A stretch of DNA of 30,088 bases, taken from positions 1 to 30,088 of the forward strand of contig CAKSNQ010000018.1 in the NCBI GenBank assembly GCA_934476315.1. Direction: 5' to 3'. Numbering within the stretch: position 1 is the first letter of the stretch; every line of letters starts with the position of its first letter. Below the pieces are notes generated by a model. It did not search any database, was not told where the DNA came from, and worked only from the letters and a program-made list of their open reading frames with translations. Made by a program: the position numbers and the translations under genes. Of this stretch, positions 8,022 to 16,295 are shown piece by piece. Source of the stretch: an uncultured Eubacteriales bacterium. Lineage in GTDB: Bacteria > Bacillota > Clostridia > Oscillospirales > CAG-272.

Positions 8022-8042
8022 AAATAATCCTCCCTGTATGAA

Positions 8043-8402
8043 TAAAAAAGAACGCCCCCGCCCCCGCAAAAGGGACAGGACAGCGTCCTGCGGTACCACC
8101 CTCATTGAACACCCCGCAAGCCCGCGCCGCGGCACGCATGCCACACATTCGCGCCGCCGTATCGACAGCCCGTGACCGCATGCGACCCGCGCCGTTGATT
8201 CTCTGCCGGTGTTCCTCTTATTGCCGCCCATGGCGGCGCGACGATAACGGCGTCACCGTCGGACGCTACGCACGCGACACCACAGCATCGCGCTTCACGC
8301 CGCCCTCAAAAGCCCATTCGCCCCGCCGTCATCGCCGTCTCGCACCAACCGACCACTCTCTGTCATGACCACGCAGGGGTACTTCTCTTTCTCGCAGGTT
8401 TC
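8043..8402 (-). promoter_or_regulatory. T-box riboswitch (tryptophan specifier) controlling trpS
   Basis: Read on the minus strand, the leader has the Stem I landmark GAGAGTGGTCGGTTGGTGCGAG. It then has GAATGGGCTTTTGAG, in which TGG (complement of 8314-8316) sits at the specifier position and matches tryptophan. The conserved T-box GGGTGGTACCGC lies at the complement of about 8091-8102. A terminator follows in which GGACGC (8083-8088) can pair with GCGTTC (8050-8055), ending in a T6 run at 8044-8049. Uncharged tRNA-Trp should stabilise the antiterminator and let trpS be transcribed. The leader begins just after the consensus promoter at 8409-8437. Confidence 0.93.
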
Positions 8403-8408
8403 GGTTTC

Positions 8409-8437
8409 ATTATATCGGTTCTCTCCCCCGTTGTCAA
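8409..8437 (-). promoter_or_regulatory. Consensus vegetative promoter for the trpS leader
   Basis: Both boxes are perfect on the minus strand: TTGACA (complement of 8432-8437) and TATAAT (complement of 8409-8414), with a 17-base spacer. Confidence 0.93.
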
Positions 8438-8466
8438 GAGGGAGAGAACATTTTCTCCGAAAAAGG

Positions 8467-9933
8467 TCAGCGTGCCCGTCGGCGCGCCCGGATGGCAAAG
8501 CCCGCAAGCAGTGCTCCCGCCGGAATCACGACGACAAAAATGATTGTCCACGCCCGGAACGCCGAGCCGGACACGCTCAGCACTCCGTCCGTCATATCCT
8601 TGGCGGCGATGGCGGGCAGTGTCGAGGAGAACGACTTGCTCTCCCACGCCACCGTTGTCATCAGATACGGAACCGAACCCTGCCCGAACTCCGCGATTGC
8701 CTCCTCGCCGAAAACGTCCGCGCACGAAATCCAGACCACGCGCGTGCCGGTCTCCGCGTTCTCCAGCGCGACGCCCACCGCCGTCTCGCCCACCTCACTC
8801 TCCGTTCCGTCCTGCGCGACGGTGTACGCCGCGTCCGAGGTCCGAAACAGCACCGTCGCCTCAAAGCCGCTCCCCGGTGTGTCCGTCAAGGACAGCCCGT
8901 GGGCGCGCGGGAGCGTCAGCACGTAATCCTCCGCCACCAGCGAGCAGACCGCGTGCCCGGTATTCACCATCGGCAGAAGCGTCGTCGGGGTCTTTTCGTA
9001 GCGGTTGGCGTTTCCTTCATACAGTAGGTCCGACGTCGCCCCGACGCCCATCTCGCTCATCAGCGTCATCAGACGCGGCATGGCAACGTTGTCCGCGTCC
9101 GTCAGAAGAACCAGATTGCCGCCCTCCGTCACGAACTGCCGCACCTGCGTGTAAACGCTCTCCGAGAGGTCCTCCTCCGGCGCGCAAAGAAGCAGCCCCG
9201 CGGCATCCGCCGGGATGCCCGTCGCCTTCAGCGCCGCGTAATCCAGCGTCTCCACGGCAAGCGAAAGTCGGGAGAGCAGTCGCTTGGCAGTCTCGCCGAG
9301 TGGGCGCACGCCGTCCCCCTCCAAGAGATAAAAGCATGGAACGCTGTCCGCCGTGACGTATTCAATCGCCGCGGTGATGTACGCTTCCCCGTCAAAGCAG
9401 TGCACCGCCGAGGTCAGGTCAATGCCGTACCCGGCAAGATAGCTCCGGTACTCCTCGCTCGCGAGCATGAGCTGGTAGTTGGTAATGTCCACCTTGCCCA
9501 GCCCCTCCACGTAATAGTATTCCATGCTGTCGGCGTCGATCAGTCGCGCGCGGCGGGCGCTCGAAACGATCATACCGTGCAAAGGAAGTGCCACTGCCCC
9601 GGGATAGCGTTCCGCCAATTCCGCGGAGACCGGGGTATCCGCGATCTCCACCCGCACGCGGCTGCTGCACGCGGTATAACGAGAGAGAAACAGCGCAAGA
9701 TTTTCATTGATGCTCCCGTTCTGTCCGAGCACCGTAATGGTCACGTCCTCAGGCAGCCCGCCCACAAAGCGCTTGCTCGTCGCGGTGAGCGTGGTGCGAC
9801 GGGCGGGCGTCATGTCCCATTTGGTCAACGTGGAGGGCAGAAACGCCGCGATGCCGTTCAGCACCAGCGCCGCCGCCAGCACCGCAAGGCACAGCAGGCA
9901 AGCCCGCCGCGAAGAAGAACGTTGATTGTTCAC
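8467..9933 (-). CDS. GldG-like ABC-transporter auxiliary membrane protein
   Basis: This 488-residue protein has one N-terminal membrane segment (about residues 9-33), a large outside domain and one C-terminal membrane segment followed by a basic RARRRAR end. This is the layout of the GldG family (ABC_transp_aux domain). In Bacteroidota GldG works with GldF and GldA in an ABC complex, and Firmicute relatives have unknown cargo. The outer domain contains a region like that of its relatives (YNP-type start replaced by KWDMTPARRTTLT, and LLTDADNVAMPRL). The GTG at 9933 is chosen because it overlaps the stop of the permease gene (GTGA) and has GGAGG ten bases upstream. It is the last gene of the three-gene cluster. 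No terminator follows. Confidence 0.75.
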   Translation of the reverse strand: MNNQRSSSRRACLLCLAVLAAALVLNGIAAFLPSTLTKWDMTPARRTTLTATSKRFVGGLPEDVTITVLGQNGSINENLALFLSRYTACSSRVRVEIADTPVSAELAERYPGAVALPLHGMIVSSARRARLIDADSMEYYYVEGLGKVDITNYQLMLASEEYRSYLAGYGIDLTSAVHCFDGEAYITAAIEYVTADSVPCFYLLEGDGVRPLGETAKRLLSRLSLAVETLDYAALKATGIPADAAGLLLCAPEEDLSESVYTQVRQFVTEGGNLVLLTDADNVAMPRLMTLMSEMGVGATSDLLYEGNANRYEKTPTTLLPMVNTGHAVCSLVAEDYVLTLPRAHGLSLTDTPGSGFEATVLFRTSDAAYTVAQDGTESEVGETAVGVALENAETGTRVVWISCADVFGEEAIAEFGQGSVPYLMTTVAWESKSFSSTLPAIAAKDMTDGVLSVSGSAFRAWTIIFVVVIPAGALLAGFAIRARRRAR

Positions 9934-10670
9934 AGCCCGCACACCTCCTCTCTATGCCGTGCGCGCACCTCCGAAACCCAGGCAAGGCAGAGGAAAAACG
10001 CGATGACGGACAAGTCAAACACGACGGTTCCGACGTCAAAAATTCCGTTTCCGAAGCGCAAAAGGCGCGTGGACAGCGACACCGCACGCAAAAGCGTGAC
10101 CGGTCCCGCGGGAGCGCCGACAGAATCCAGAAGCAGTGAGACCACCTCAGGCAGGTAGACCACCACCAGTGCGACCACGCCGAGCACTGCCGTCAGCGTG
10201 CGCCCGCGGGTGCGCAGGAGCGCCGCGATCCAAAGGCAGAGAGCAAGGAGCGCCGCGCAAAGCAGGAAGAACGCCAGAAGCGTCGCGTACGTCGTCGCCA
10301 TGGCGATCGTCCCGAAAGCGGAAACCACGAGCGGATACAGCGCAAGCACCGCGCACAGCGCGCCGAGCGCGGCAAGATAGGAGAGATATTTGCCCAGCAC
10401 CGTCTGCCACGCCGTCACCCCGAGCGACAGAACCAGCCGCCGCGCCTCCCGCTCGCCCGGCGCGGCGAACGCTCCCATGGTCAGAAGCGGCAGGGCGACA
10501 ATCATGACAATCTGAAGATATACGAGCGGATAGCTGAAATGGACATCCTCCATCAGCAACTGGAACAGCGCGCACAGGGCGCCGCCGAAAAACAGTGCAA
10601 CGGCGAGGAAAATCCACGTCGACAGGGCGCGGAAGCGTGCGGCGGTCTCCCGCCGGATGACAGCGTTCAT
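9930..10670 (-). CDS. ABC-2 type permease, GldF-like
   Basis: This 246-residue membrane protein has six hydrophobic segments, at about residues 15-40, 50-70, 95-120, 125-150, 160-180 and 215-235. This is the usual topology of the ABC-2 permease family that includes GldF and NosY. The motif around APGEREARRLVLSLGVTAWQ is the expected amphipathic coupling region. Its ATG overlaps the stop of the upstream ATPase-like gene (ATGA), and its own stop overlaps the start of the GldG-like gene, so the three proteins are probably made together. The cargo is unknown. Confidence 0.82.
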   Translation of the reverse strand: MNAVIRRETAARFRALSTWIFLAVALFFGGALCALFQLLMEDVHFSYPLVYLQIVMIVALPLLTMGAFAAPGEREARRLVLSLGVTAWQTVLGKYLSYLAALGALCAVLALYPLVVSAFGTIAMATTYATLLAFFLLCAALLALCLWIAALLRTRGRTLTAVLGVVALVVVYLPEVVSLLLDSVGAPAGPVTLLRAVSLSTRLLRFGNGIFDVGTVVFDLSVIAFFLCLAWVSEVRARHREEVCGL

Positions 10671-11389
10671 ATGTTCCCCTCCTCTGCTTTTTCTTGATCC
10701 GGTGTTTCCGGCGGAAGTTCCGGCACGGCGTCCACGATCTCCGGGACAAGTCCCGCGTCTCCGACGGATAGAATCTCATCGCACAGTGCGCGCGGCAACG
10801 CCTCGGACGGTGCAATGAAGATGACCGTCGATGTCGCCGCGCCGGGTGCTCCGCAAACCTCCTGCAAAAAGTGCGTCAGCTCCGTCGCCGCGCGGGGCGA
10901 AAGGTCGGAGTACGGCTCGTTCAGAATCATCAGCGGCGGCGCGCCGAGGGTTGCCTGCGCCACGCAGACCAGCCTTTTTTCTTCTGCACCGAGGTGAAAA
11001 ATGAGCCGATCCGCAACGTCGGTCAGCCCCGCCGCCTCCAGCCATCGTTCCACGCCGCGCCCGTCCGAGCCGATCTCCCTGCCGTCGGCGCGGGCGACAA
11101 AGGTGAGCAGTTCGCGCGGCGTCATCTCCCCGTACAGCGACGGGATAGCGGGGGCGTACCCGATGCCATGCCCGACGCGGACGCCGCCCTGCCGCACATC
11201 CGTGCCGTTGACGCGCACGCTCCCCGCGCGCGGCGCACGGCACCCCGCCGCGACATCCGCCAGCACGAGTCCGTCCTCCCGGCTCGCCACCGCGATGCCG
11301 TAGGTTCTGCCGCCGCGGAATTTGAAATTCAAGCCGGACGCGCTCGGATGCTCTCCGTGCGCCGGGCTCAGGTCCTTCCATTCAATCAT
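10667..11389 (-). CDS. Degenerate ABC ATPase-like subunit of the Gld-type cluster
   Basis: The 240-residue protein has the length and fold pattern of an ABC-2 ATPase, but its nucleotide motifs are lost. At the Walker A position it reads GIAVASREDGLVLADVAAG (31-49) where GxxGxGK[ST] is expected, so no P-loop lysine exists. The signature LSGG is HLGAEEKRL (132-140). Walker B is LMILNEPYSDLSP (153-165), with the aspartate changed to asparagine but the glutamate kept. The H-loop histidine is a proline (194). Flanking landmarks survive (AGSVRVNG, GIGYAP...LYGEMT). The ATG at 11389 has GGAGG upstream. The C-terminus is acidic and proline-rich. The frame is intact, so this looks like a maintained pseudoenzyme and not a pseudogene. 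Confidence 0.78.
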   Translation of the reverse strand: MIEWKDLSPAHGEHPSASGLNFKFRGGRTYGIAVASREDGLVLADVAAGCRAPRAGSVRVNGTDVRQGGVRVGHGIGYAPAIPSLYGEMTPRELLTFVARADGREIGSDGRGVERWLEAAGLTDVADRLIFHLGAEEKRLVCVAQATLGAPPLMILNEPYSDLSPRAATELTHFLQEVCGAPGAATSTVIFIAPSEALPRALCDEILSVGDAGLVPEIVDAVPELPPETPDQEKAEEGNI

Positions 11390-11760
11390 GCTTGCCTCCG
11401 TACGCGACGCCCGCACGGTGGGGAACGCCGCCTTTCTCGTTGCCGGACGCACCGGCATTGTTTTCATCATACCTTGAAATTGTTTCGGGTTTTTGACCGA
11501 ATCATAAACGTTTCATGATTTTTTTGTGTTTTGCACGGATTTGGACGGGACAAGCCGTGCCGGTCCCCATATTTCGCGGTATTTTTTCAGCGTTTTGGTG
11601 TATGATAACATGCGACGCGCCAAATGAAAAAAATCCGTGTCCAAGCCGTTAAATATACCAAAATTTCCCGTCACCCACTTGATTTTATTTCATAAATGTG
11701 CTAAAATAGGGTAGAAAGAGAACCATTCCCCGCCAAGTGGCAGAAAGGACTCCGAAAAAC
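11390..11760. other. Divergent intergenic region between the ABC cluster and the glycogen operon
   Basis: These 371 bases hold no gene. They become AT-rich towards the glg promoter. An inverted repeat CACGGAT (about 11535-11541) and ATCCGTG (about 11632-11638) flanks the middle, and GCACGG/CCGTGC can form a local hairpin near 11534-11561. A TATGAT near the ABC side (minus strand, about 11465-11470) could be a -10 box but has no good -35. I find no convincing CcpA-type site. The clear signal is the glg promoter at 11679-11707. Confidence 0.6.
11679..11707 (+). promoter_or_regulatory. Vegetative promoter of the glycogen operon
   Basis: TTGATT at 11679-11684 and TAAAAT at 11702-11707 are separated by 17 bases. 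The glgB start at 11761 lies about 47 bases past the expected transcription start. No second equally good promoter is seen before 23500, which fits one long transcript. Confidence 0.78.
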
Positions 11761-13845
11761 ATGAGATCGACCGCAAAAAAAGCCGTAAAACAGCCGGATG
11801 CCGCGCCGTATCTGTTTCATGAGGGAACCAACTTTCACGCGCAGGACTACCTCGGCGCACACCGTCTGCCGGACGGCAAGCACGCTGTTTTCCGCGTGTG
11901 GGCGCCCAACGCCAGCGCCGTTTTTCTCGTCAGCGACTTCTGTGGCTGGGATACCGGTCTTGCTATGAAGCGCGTCACGGAGGGTGGCGTCTTTGAGCTT
12001 GTCACCGACAGCGCCGACATTCCCCTTTGCGCCACTTATAAATTCCGTATTCTCACCCACGACGGGCGCGTGCTCTACAAGGCGGACCCCTACGGCAGGC
12101 GCATGGAGGTTCCCCCCGCAACCGCGTCCATTCTGGACGACGCGCCGGCTTACGCATGGCGGGACGCGAGCTGGATGGAGTTCCGGCGGCGCACTATGAC
12201 GGGGAGCGACGCCTGCCGCCGCCCGATCAACATTTATGAGGTTCATCTCGGCTCGTGGATGCACCACGAGGACGGCACACCGCTGAGCTACGCCGAGCTT
12301 GCGCGTGAGCTTCCCCCCTACGTCAAGCAGATGGGCTTCACTCACGTGGAGCTGATGCCCGTCATGGAGCACCCGTTCGCCGGCTCGTGGGGCTATCAGA
12401 TCTGCGGCTACTACGCCCCCACCGCCCGCTATGGCACGCCCAACGACTTCCGCGCACTGGTGGACGCTCTGCATGAGGCGGGCGTCGGCGTAATCCTCGA
12501 CTGGGTGCCGGCGCACTTTCCCAAGGACGCGCACGGACTGTACGAATTTGACGGTCAGCCTCTGTACGAATACCAGGGCGCCGACCGCATGGAGCACCGC
12601 GGCTGGGGCACCCGTTGCTTCGACGTGGGACGGCAGGAGGTCGAGTGCTTCCTCATCTCCAACGCCGTCTTCTGGATGGAGGAGTTCCACGCCGACGGGC
12701 TGCGCGTGGACGCCGTTGCCTCCATGCTCTATCTGGACTATGACCGCAAGCCCGGCGAGTGGATTCCGAACGTTTTCGGCGACAACCGCTGTCTGGAAGC
12801 CATCGCCTTCTTCCGGAAGCTCAACGGCTACGTCCGCGCGACGCACCCCGACGTGCTCATGATTGCCGAGGAATCCAGCGCCTTTGCCGGCGTGACCTCG
12901 CCCGACGGGAACGGACTGGGCTTCTCGTTCAAGTGGAACATGGGCTGGATGAACGACACGCTCGCCTACGCTGCGCTCGATCCCGTGTACCGCAAATACC
13001 ATCACGACAAGACCACCTTTTCCCTGACGTACGCCTTCTCCGAGCATTATATTCTGCCCATCTCGCACGACGAGGTCGTACACGGCAAATGCTCGTTCCT
13101 CAACAAAATGCCCGGCACCTACGAGGAAAAATTCGCGGGGGCGCGCGTGTTCTACGCGTGGCAGATGACTCACCCGGGCAAAAAGCTGAGCTTTATGGGC
13201 AGTGAGATCGGGCAGTTCCGCGAGTGGGATTACGAGGGGCAGATCGAATGGTTCCTGCTCGGCTACGACGCCCACGCGGGCATGCAACGCTACTTCTCCG
13301 CCCTCAACAATTTCTATCTGGAGCACCCCGAGCTGTGGGAGCGCGACGACGGCTGGGACGGATTTACATGGATCAACGCGGACGACGCCGACGAGAGTAT
13401 TCTCACCTTCCGCCGCCGGGCGCTCAGCCTCGCGGAGGAGGAGCCGGTCGAGCTGATTGTGGTGCTGAACTTCACCCCCGTCACGCGGGAAAATTTCCGG
13501 ATGGGCGTCCCCGCGCGGGGCGTGTACCGCGAGATCTTCACGTCCGACGACAAGCTCTTCGGCGGTGAGGACAGGCACAACGCCTCCCCGCTGGTCAGCG
13601 AGCGCGTCGCCTGCGACCACCTGGAAAACAGCATTACCCTGCGCGTCCCCGGGCTGAGCGCGCTGTTTCTTGTGCTCGAACCCAAAACGCGTCACCCGGA
13701 GGACCGGGGAAGCCGGGCGGCGACCACCGCGCGCACGCCCAAAAAGCCCCGCACCCCCAAAAGAACCGGGGCGACCAGGCAAGCGCCTCCCCGCACCCCG
13801 CGTCCGCGCACTCATGCCAAGCGCACCGATTCGGGCGACACCTGA
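11761..13845 (+). CDS. glgB: 1,4-alpha-glucan branching enzyme with an extra basic tail
   Basis: GlgB cuts alpha-1,4 glucan chains and rejoins them as alpha-1,6 branches. The 694-residue protein has an N-terminal CBM48-like domain (about 25-125), then a GH13 barrel with EHPFAGSWGYQICGYYAPT (203-221), the nucleophile D317 in DGLRVDAV, the acid/base E370 in IAEESSA and D437 in ISHDEVVHGK. A C-terminal beta domain ends near 640. Residues 641-694 are an added tail rich in arginine, lysine, proline and threonine that is not part of the enzyme fold. The ATG at 11761 is preferred over a GTG at 11737 because AAAGGA lies at a workable distance. This is the first gene of the operon, 43 bases before glgC. 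Confidence 0.94.
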   Translation: MRSTAKKAVKQPDAAPYLFHEGTNFHAQDYLGAHRLPDGKHAVFRVWAPNASAVFLVSDFCGWDTGLAMKRVTEGGVFELVTDSADIPLCATYKFRILTHDGRVLYKADPYGRRMEVPPATASILDDAPAYAWRDASWMEFRRRTMTGSDACRRPINIYEVHLGSWMHHEDGTPLSYAELARELPPYVKQMGFTHVELMPVMEHPFAGSWGYQICGYYAPTARYGTPNDFRALVDALHEAGVGVILDWVPAHFPKDAHGLYEFDGQPLYEYQGADRMEHRGWGTRCFDVGRQEVECFLISNAVFWMEEFHADGLRVDAVASMLYLDYDRKPGEWIPNVFGDNRCLEAIAFFRKLNGYVRATHPDVLMIAEESSAFAGVTSPDGNGLGFSFKWNMGWMNDTLAYAALDPVYRKYHHDKTTFSLTYAFSEHYILPISHDEVVHGKCSFLNKMPGTYEEKFAGARVFYAWQMTHPGKKLSFMGSEIGQFREWDYEGQIEWFLLGYDAHAGMQRYFSALNNFYLEHPELWERDDGWDGFTWINADDADESILTFRRRALSLAEEEPVELIVVLNFTPVTRENFRMGVPARGVYREIFTSDDKLFGGEDRHNASPLVSERVACDHLENSITLRVPGLSALFLVLEPKTRHPEDRGSRAATTARTPKKPRTPKRTGATRQAPPRTPRPRTHAKRTDSGDT

Positions 13846-13888
13846 TCCGAAAACAAAGACATCGTACAATATAGGAGGATTCTCATTC

Positions 13889-15073
13889 ATGTATCAGAAA
13901 AAAGAATGCGTCGCGATGTTGCTCGCGGGCGGTCAGGGCAGCCGCCTGTACGCGCTGACCAAAAAAACGGCAAAGCCCGCGGTGCGCTTCGGCGGCAAGT
14001 ACCGCATCATCGACTTCCCCCTGTCCAACTGCATCAATTCCGGCATTGACACCGTCGGTGTGCTGACCCAATACCAGCCCATGGTGCTCAATGAATATAT
14101 CGGAAACGGTCTGCCGTGGGACCTCGACCGCAACGTCGGCGGCGTCAAGATTCTGCCGCCCTACCAGGGGCAGAACGGTGCGGACTGGTATCGCGGCACG
14201 GCGAACGCCATCTATCAGAACATGGAGTTCATCGAACAGTACGACGCCGATTACGTTCTTGTGCTCTCCGGCGACCACATCTACCACATGGACTACGCCA
14301 AAATGCTGGACTTCCATAAAAAGGCCGGCGCCGCCTGCACCATCGCCGTGCTGGAGGTATCGCTTGAGGAGGCGAGCCGCTTCGGAATCATGAGCACCCG
14401 CGAGGACGGGAGCATCTACAAATTCACCGAAAAACCGAAAAACCCCGACTCCACCAAGGCGTCCATGGGCATTTATATCTTCAACAAGAAAGAGCTGTTC
14501 GACTACCTGGTCACCGACGCCGCAGACAAGAACTCCTCCAACGACTTCGGCAAGAACATCATCCCCAACATGCTCGCCGCGGGCGAGAAGATGATGGCGT
14601 ATCCTTTCGTCGGCTACTGGAAAGACGTGGGAACCATCCGCTCGCTCTGGGAGGCAAACATGGACCTGCTCGGCAATCCTCCCGTCCTGAACGTTTCGGA
14701 CGAGAACTGCCGCGTTTACGCCCGTCACCAGACCGCGCAGCCGCAGTATGTCGGCAAGACCGCGGTCATCGACAACAGCTCCGTAACCGAGGGCTGTGAA
14801 ATCCACGGCACGGTCAAAAACTGCGTCCTCGGGGTCGGCGTGCGCGTCATGTACGGCGCCTACGTCAAGGACAGCGTCATTATGGGCAACACGACCATCG
14901 GCGAGGGCGCGACGGTCAACTACGCCATTCTCGACGAGGGCGTGGACGTCGGCGCAGGCGCCAAAATCGGCGCGCCGCGGGAAAATGCGCGGGACATCAC
15001 GGTCATCGGCATGGGCGTGAAAATTCCGTCCGGCACCACCATCCCCGACGGCGAAATGATTTCCGAGCTTTAA
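13889..15073 (+). CDS. glgC: Glucose-1-phosphate adenylyltransferase
   Basis: GlgC makes ADP-glucose from ATP and glucose-1-phosphate, the committed step of bacterial glycogen synthesis. The 394-residue sequence has the nucleotide-binding LAGGQGSRL at 12-20, FGGKYRIIDFPLSN at 34-47, WYRGTANAIYQN at 100-111 and SGDHIYHMDY at 127-136. A left-handed beta-helix domain follows from about 290 to the end. The ATG at 13889 has an AGGAGG ribosome site; the open frame upstream overlaps the glgB tail and is not coding. Its non-catalytic partner glgD begins 14 bases after the stop. Confidence 0.96.
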   Translation: MYQKKECVAMLLAGGQGSRLYALTKKTAKPAVRFGGKYRIIDFPLSNCINSGIDTVGVLTQYQPMVLNEYIGNGLPWDLDRNVGGVKILPPYQGQNGADWYRGTANAIYQNMEFIEQYDADYVLVLSGDHIYHMDYAKMLDFHKKAGAACTIAVLEVSLEEASRFGIMSTREDGSIYKFTEKPKNPDSTKASMGIYIFNKKELFDYLVTDAADKNSSNDFGKNIIPNMLAAGEKMMAYPFVGYWKDVGTIRSLWEANMDLLGNPPVLNVSDENCRVYARHQTAQPQYVGKTAVIDNSSVTEGCEIHGTVKNCVLGVGVRVMYGAYVKDSVIMGNTTIGEGATVNYAILDEGVDVGAGAKIGAPRENARDITVIGMGVKIPSGTTIPDGEMISEL

Positions 15074-15087
15074 GGAGGACGACGGAT

Positions 15088-16224
15088 ATGAGCATTGCAG
15101 GCTTGATTCTTTCCAATATGAACCGGGGGGCGCTCCCCGAAATGACGCGGCGCAGAATCCTCTCCAGCGTTCCGTTCGGTTGCCGCTACCGCTTTGTGGA
15201 CTTCCCGCTGTCGAACATGGTCAACGCAGGCATCACCAACATCGGGATTCTCACCGACTACAACTACCAGTCGCTGACCGACCACATCGGCAACGGCAAG
15301 GACTGGGACCTGGCGCGGCGCAGCGGAGGCATCCGCATCATCCCGCCCTACGTCACCATGGAGGACGCCTTCTCGCGGCATCCGATCTACCTGTCGCGGT
15401 TGGAGGCAATGATGGGCGCACTTGACTTCGTGCGCCACTGCAAGGAGGACATGATCGTCCTCACCGACTGCGACATCATCGCCAACATGGACCTGGGCGC
15501 CATCGTGGAGGAGCACCGCACAAAGGACGCCGACATCACGTTCGTCGTGCGCAAAAAGCAGATTACCCCGGGCAAAGCGGACACGCGCGACGTTCTGGTG
15601 GAGAGTGACGCGGACGGACGCCTGCTCGCCTATGCGGGCGTGACGGCGGGCGATGCCGGCGAGCGCACCGTCATGGCGAATGTCATGATCATGCGCACCG
15701 CGTTTCTGCGCAATCTTCTGGAGAACGCCAAGGCTCACGGTGCAACGAGCTTCGACGCCGACGTGCTCCGCCCCAACCTCGGGCGCTGGAAGCTGTACGT
15801 CTCCGAGTTTGACGGCTTCTGCGCGCAGATCGGGTCGATCGAGGAATACTTCCGCTACTCCATGGAGCTGCTCGACGCACCTGTGCGCGCCGATCTGTTC
15901 GGGCAGGCGAACCGCCCCATCCTGACCAAGGTCCGCAACAGCGCACCGACCAAATATATGCCCGGCTCCAAGGTGACGGGTTCGCTGATCGCGGACGGCT
16001 GCGTGATCGAGGGAACGGTGGAAAATTCCATCCTGTTCCGTAACGTCCACGTCGGGCGCGGCACGGTCATCCGCAACTCCATCCTCCTGCAGGACACCTA
16101 CACGGGGGACGGCGCCATGCTCAACTGCGTCATCACGGACAAGAACGTCACCATCTGCGACGGTCGCACGCTGTCCGGTCACGAAACCATGCCCTTCTAC
16201 ATCGACAAGGGCGCCAAAGTCTGA
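15088..16224 (+). CDS. glgD: Glucose-1-phosphate adenylyltransferase regulatory-type subunit
   Basis: GlgD is the Firmicute paralogue of GlgC. Biochemical work on the family shows that it is poorly active or inactive alone and raises GlgC activity in a mixed complex. This 378-residue copy keeps the fold landmarks GCRYRFVDFPLSNMVNAGI (31-49) and the C-terminal beta-helix. It has lost the GGxGxRL nucleotide loop, reading LSNMNRGALPEM at 8-19, and SGDH is replaced by LTDCD. An AAGGAGG ribosome site lies in the 14-base gap after glgC, suggesting matched expression of the two subunits. Confidence 0.94.
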   Translation: MSIAGLILSNMNRGALPEMTRRRILSSVPFGCRYRFVDFPLSNMVNAGITNIGILTDYNYQSLTDHIGNGKDWDLARRSGGIRIIPPYVTMEDAFSRHPIYLSRLEAMMGALDFVRHCKEDMIVLTDCDIIANMDLGAIVEEHRTKDADITFVVRKKQITPGKADTRDVLVESDADGRLLAYAGVTAGDAGERTVMANVMIMRTAFLRNLLENAKAHGATSFDADVLRPNLGRWKLYVSEFDGFCAQIGSIEEYFRYSMELLDAPVRADLFGQANRPILTKVRNSAPTKYMPGSKVTGSLIADGCVIEGTVENSILFRNVHVGRGTVIRNSILLQDTYTGDGAMLNCVITDKNVTICDGRTLSGHETMPFYIDKGAKV

Positions 16225-16235
16225 AAATACACGAC

Positions 16236-16271
16236 CGCGGGGGAGCCTCACTCTGAGACTTCCCCACCGCG
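16236..16271 (+). other. Hairpin in the glgD-glgA gap
   Basis: CGCGGGGGA can pair with TCCCCACCGCG around an inner CTCA/TGAG stem, leaving a two-base bulge. There is no T-run, so a role in mRNA stability or differential expression within the operon is more likely than termination. It fills about half of the 71-base gap. Confidence 0.5.
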
Positions 16272-16295
16272 ACTTTAAGGAAAGGAATCATCACC

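Noticed and set aside
11701..13890. Open frame of 729 codons opposite glgB
   Set aside because: Antisense to a full-length branching enzyme with all catalytic residues; no start signals.
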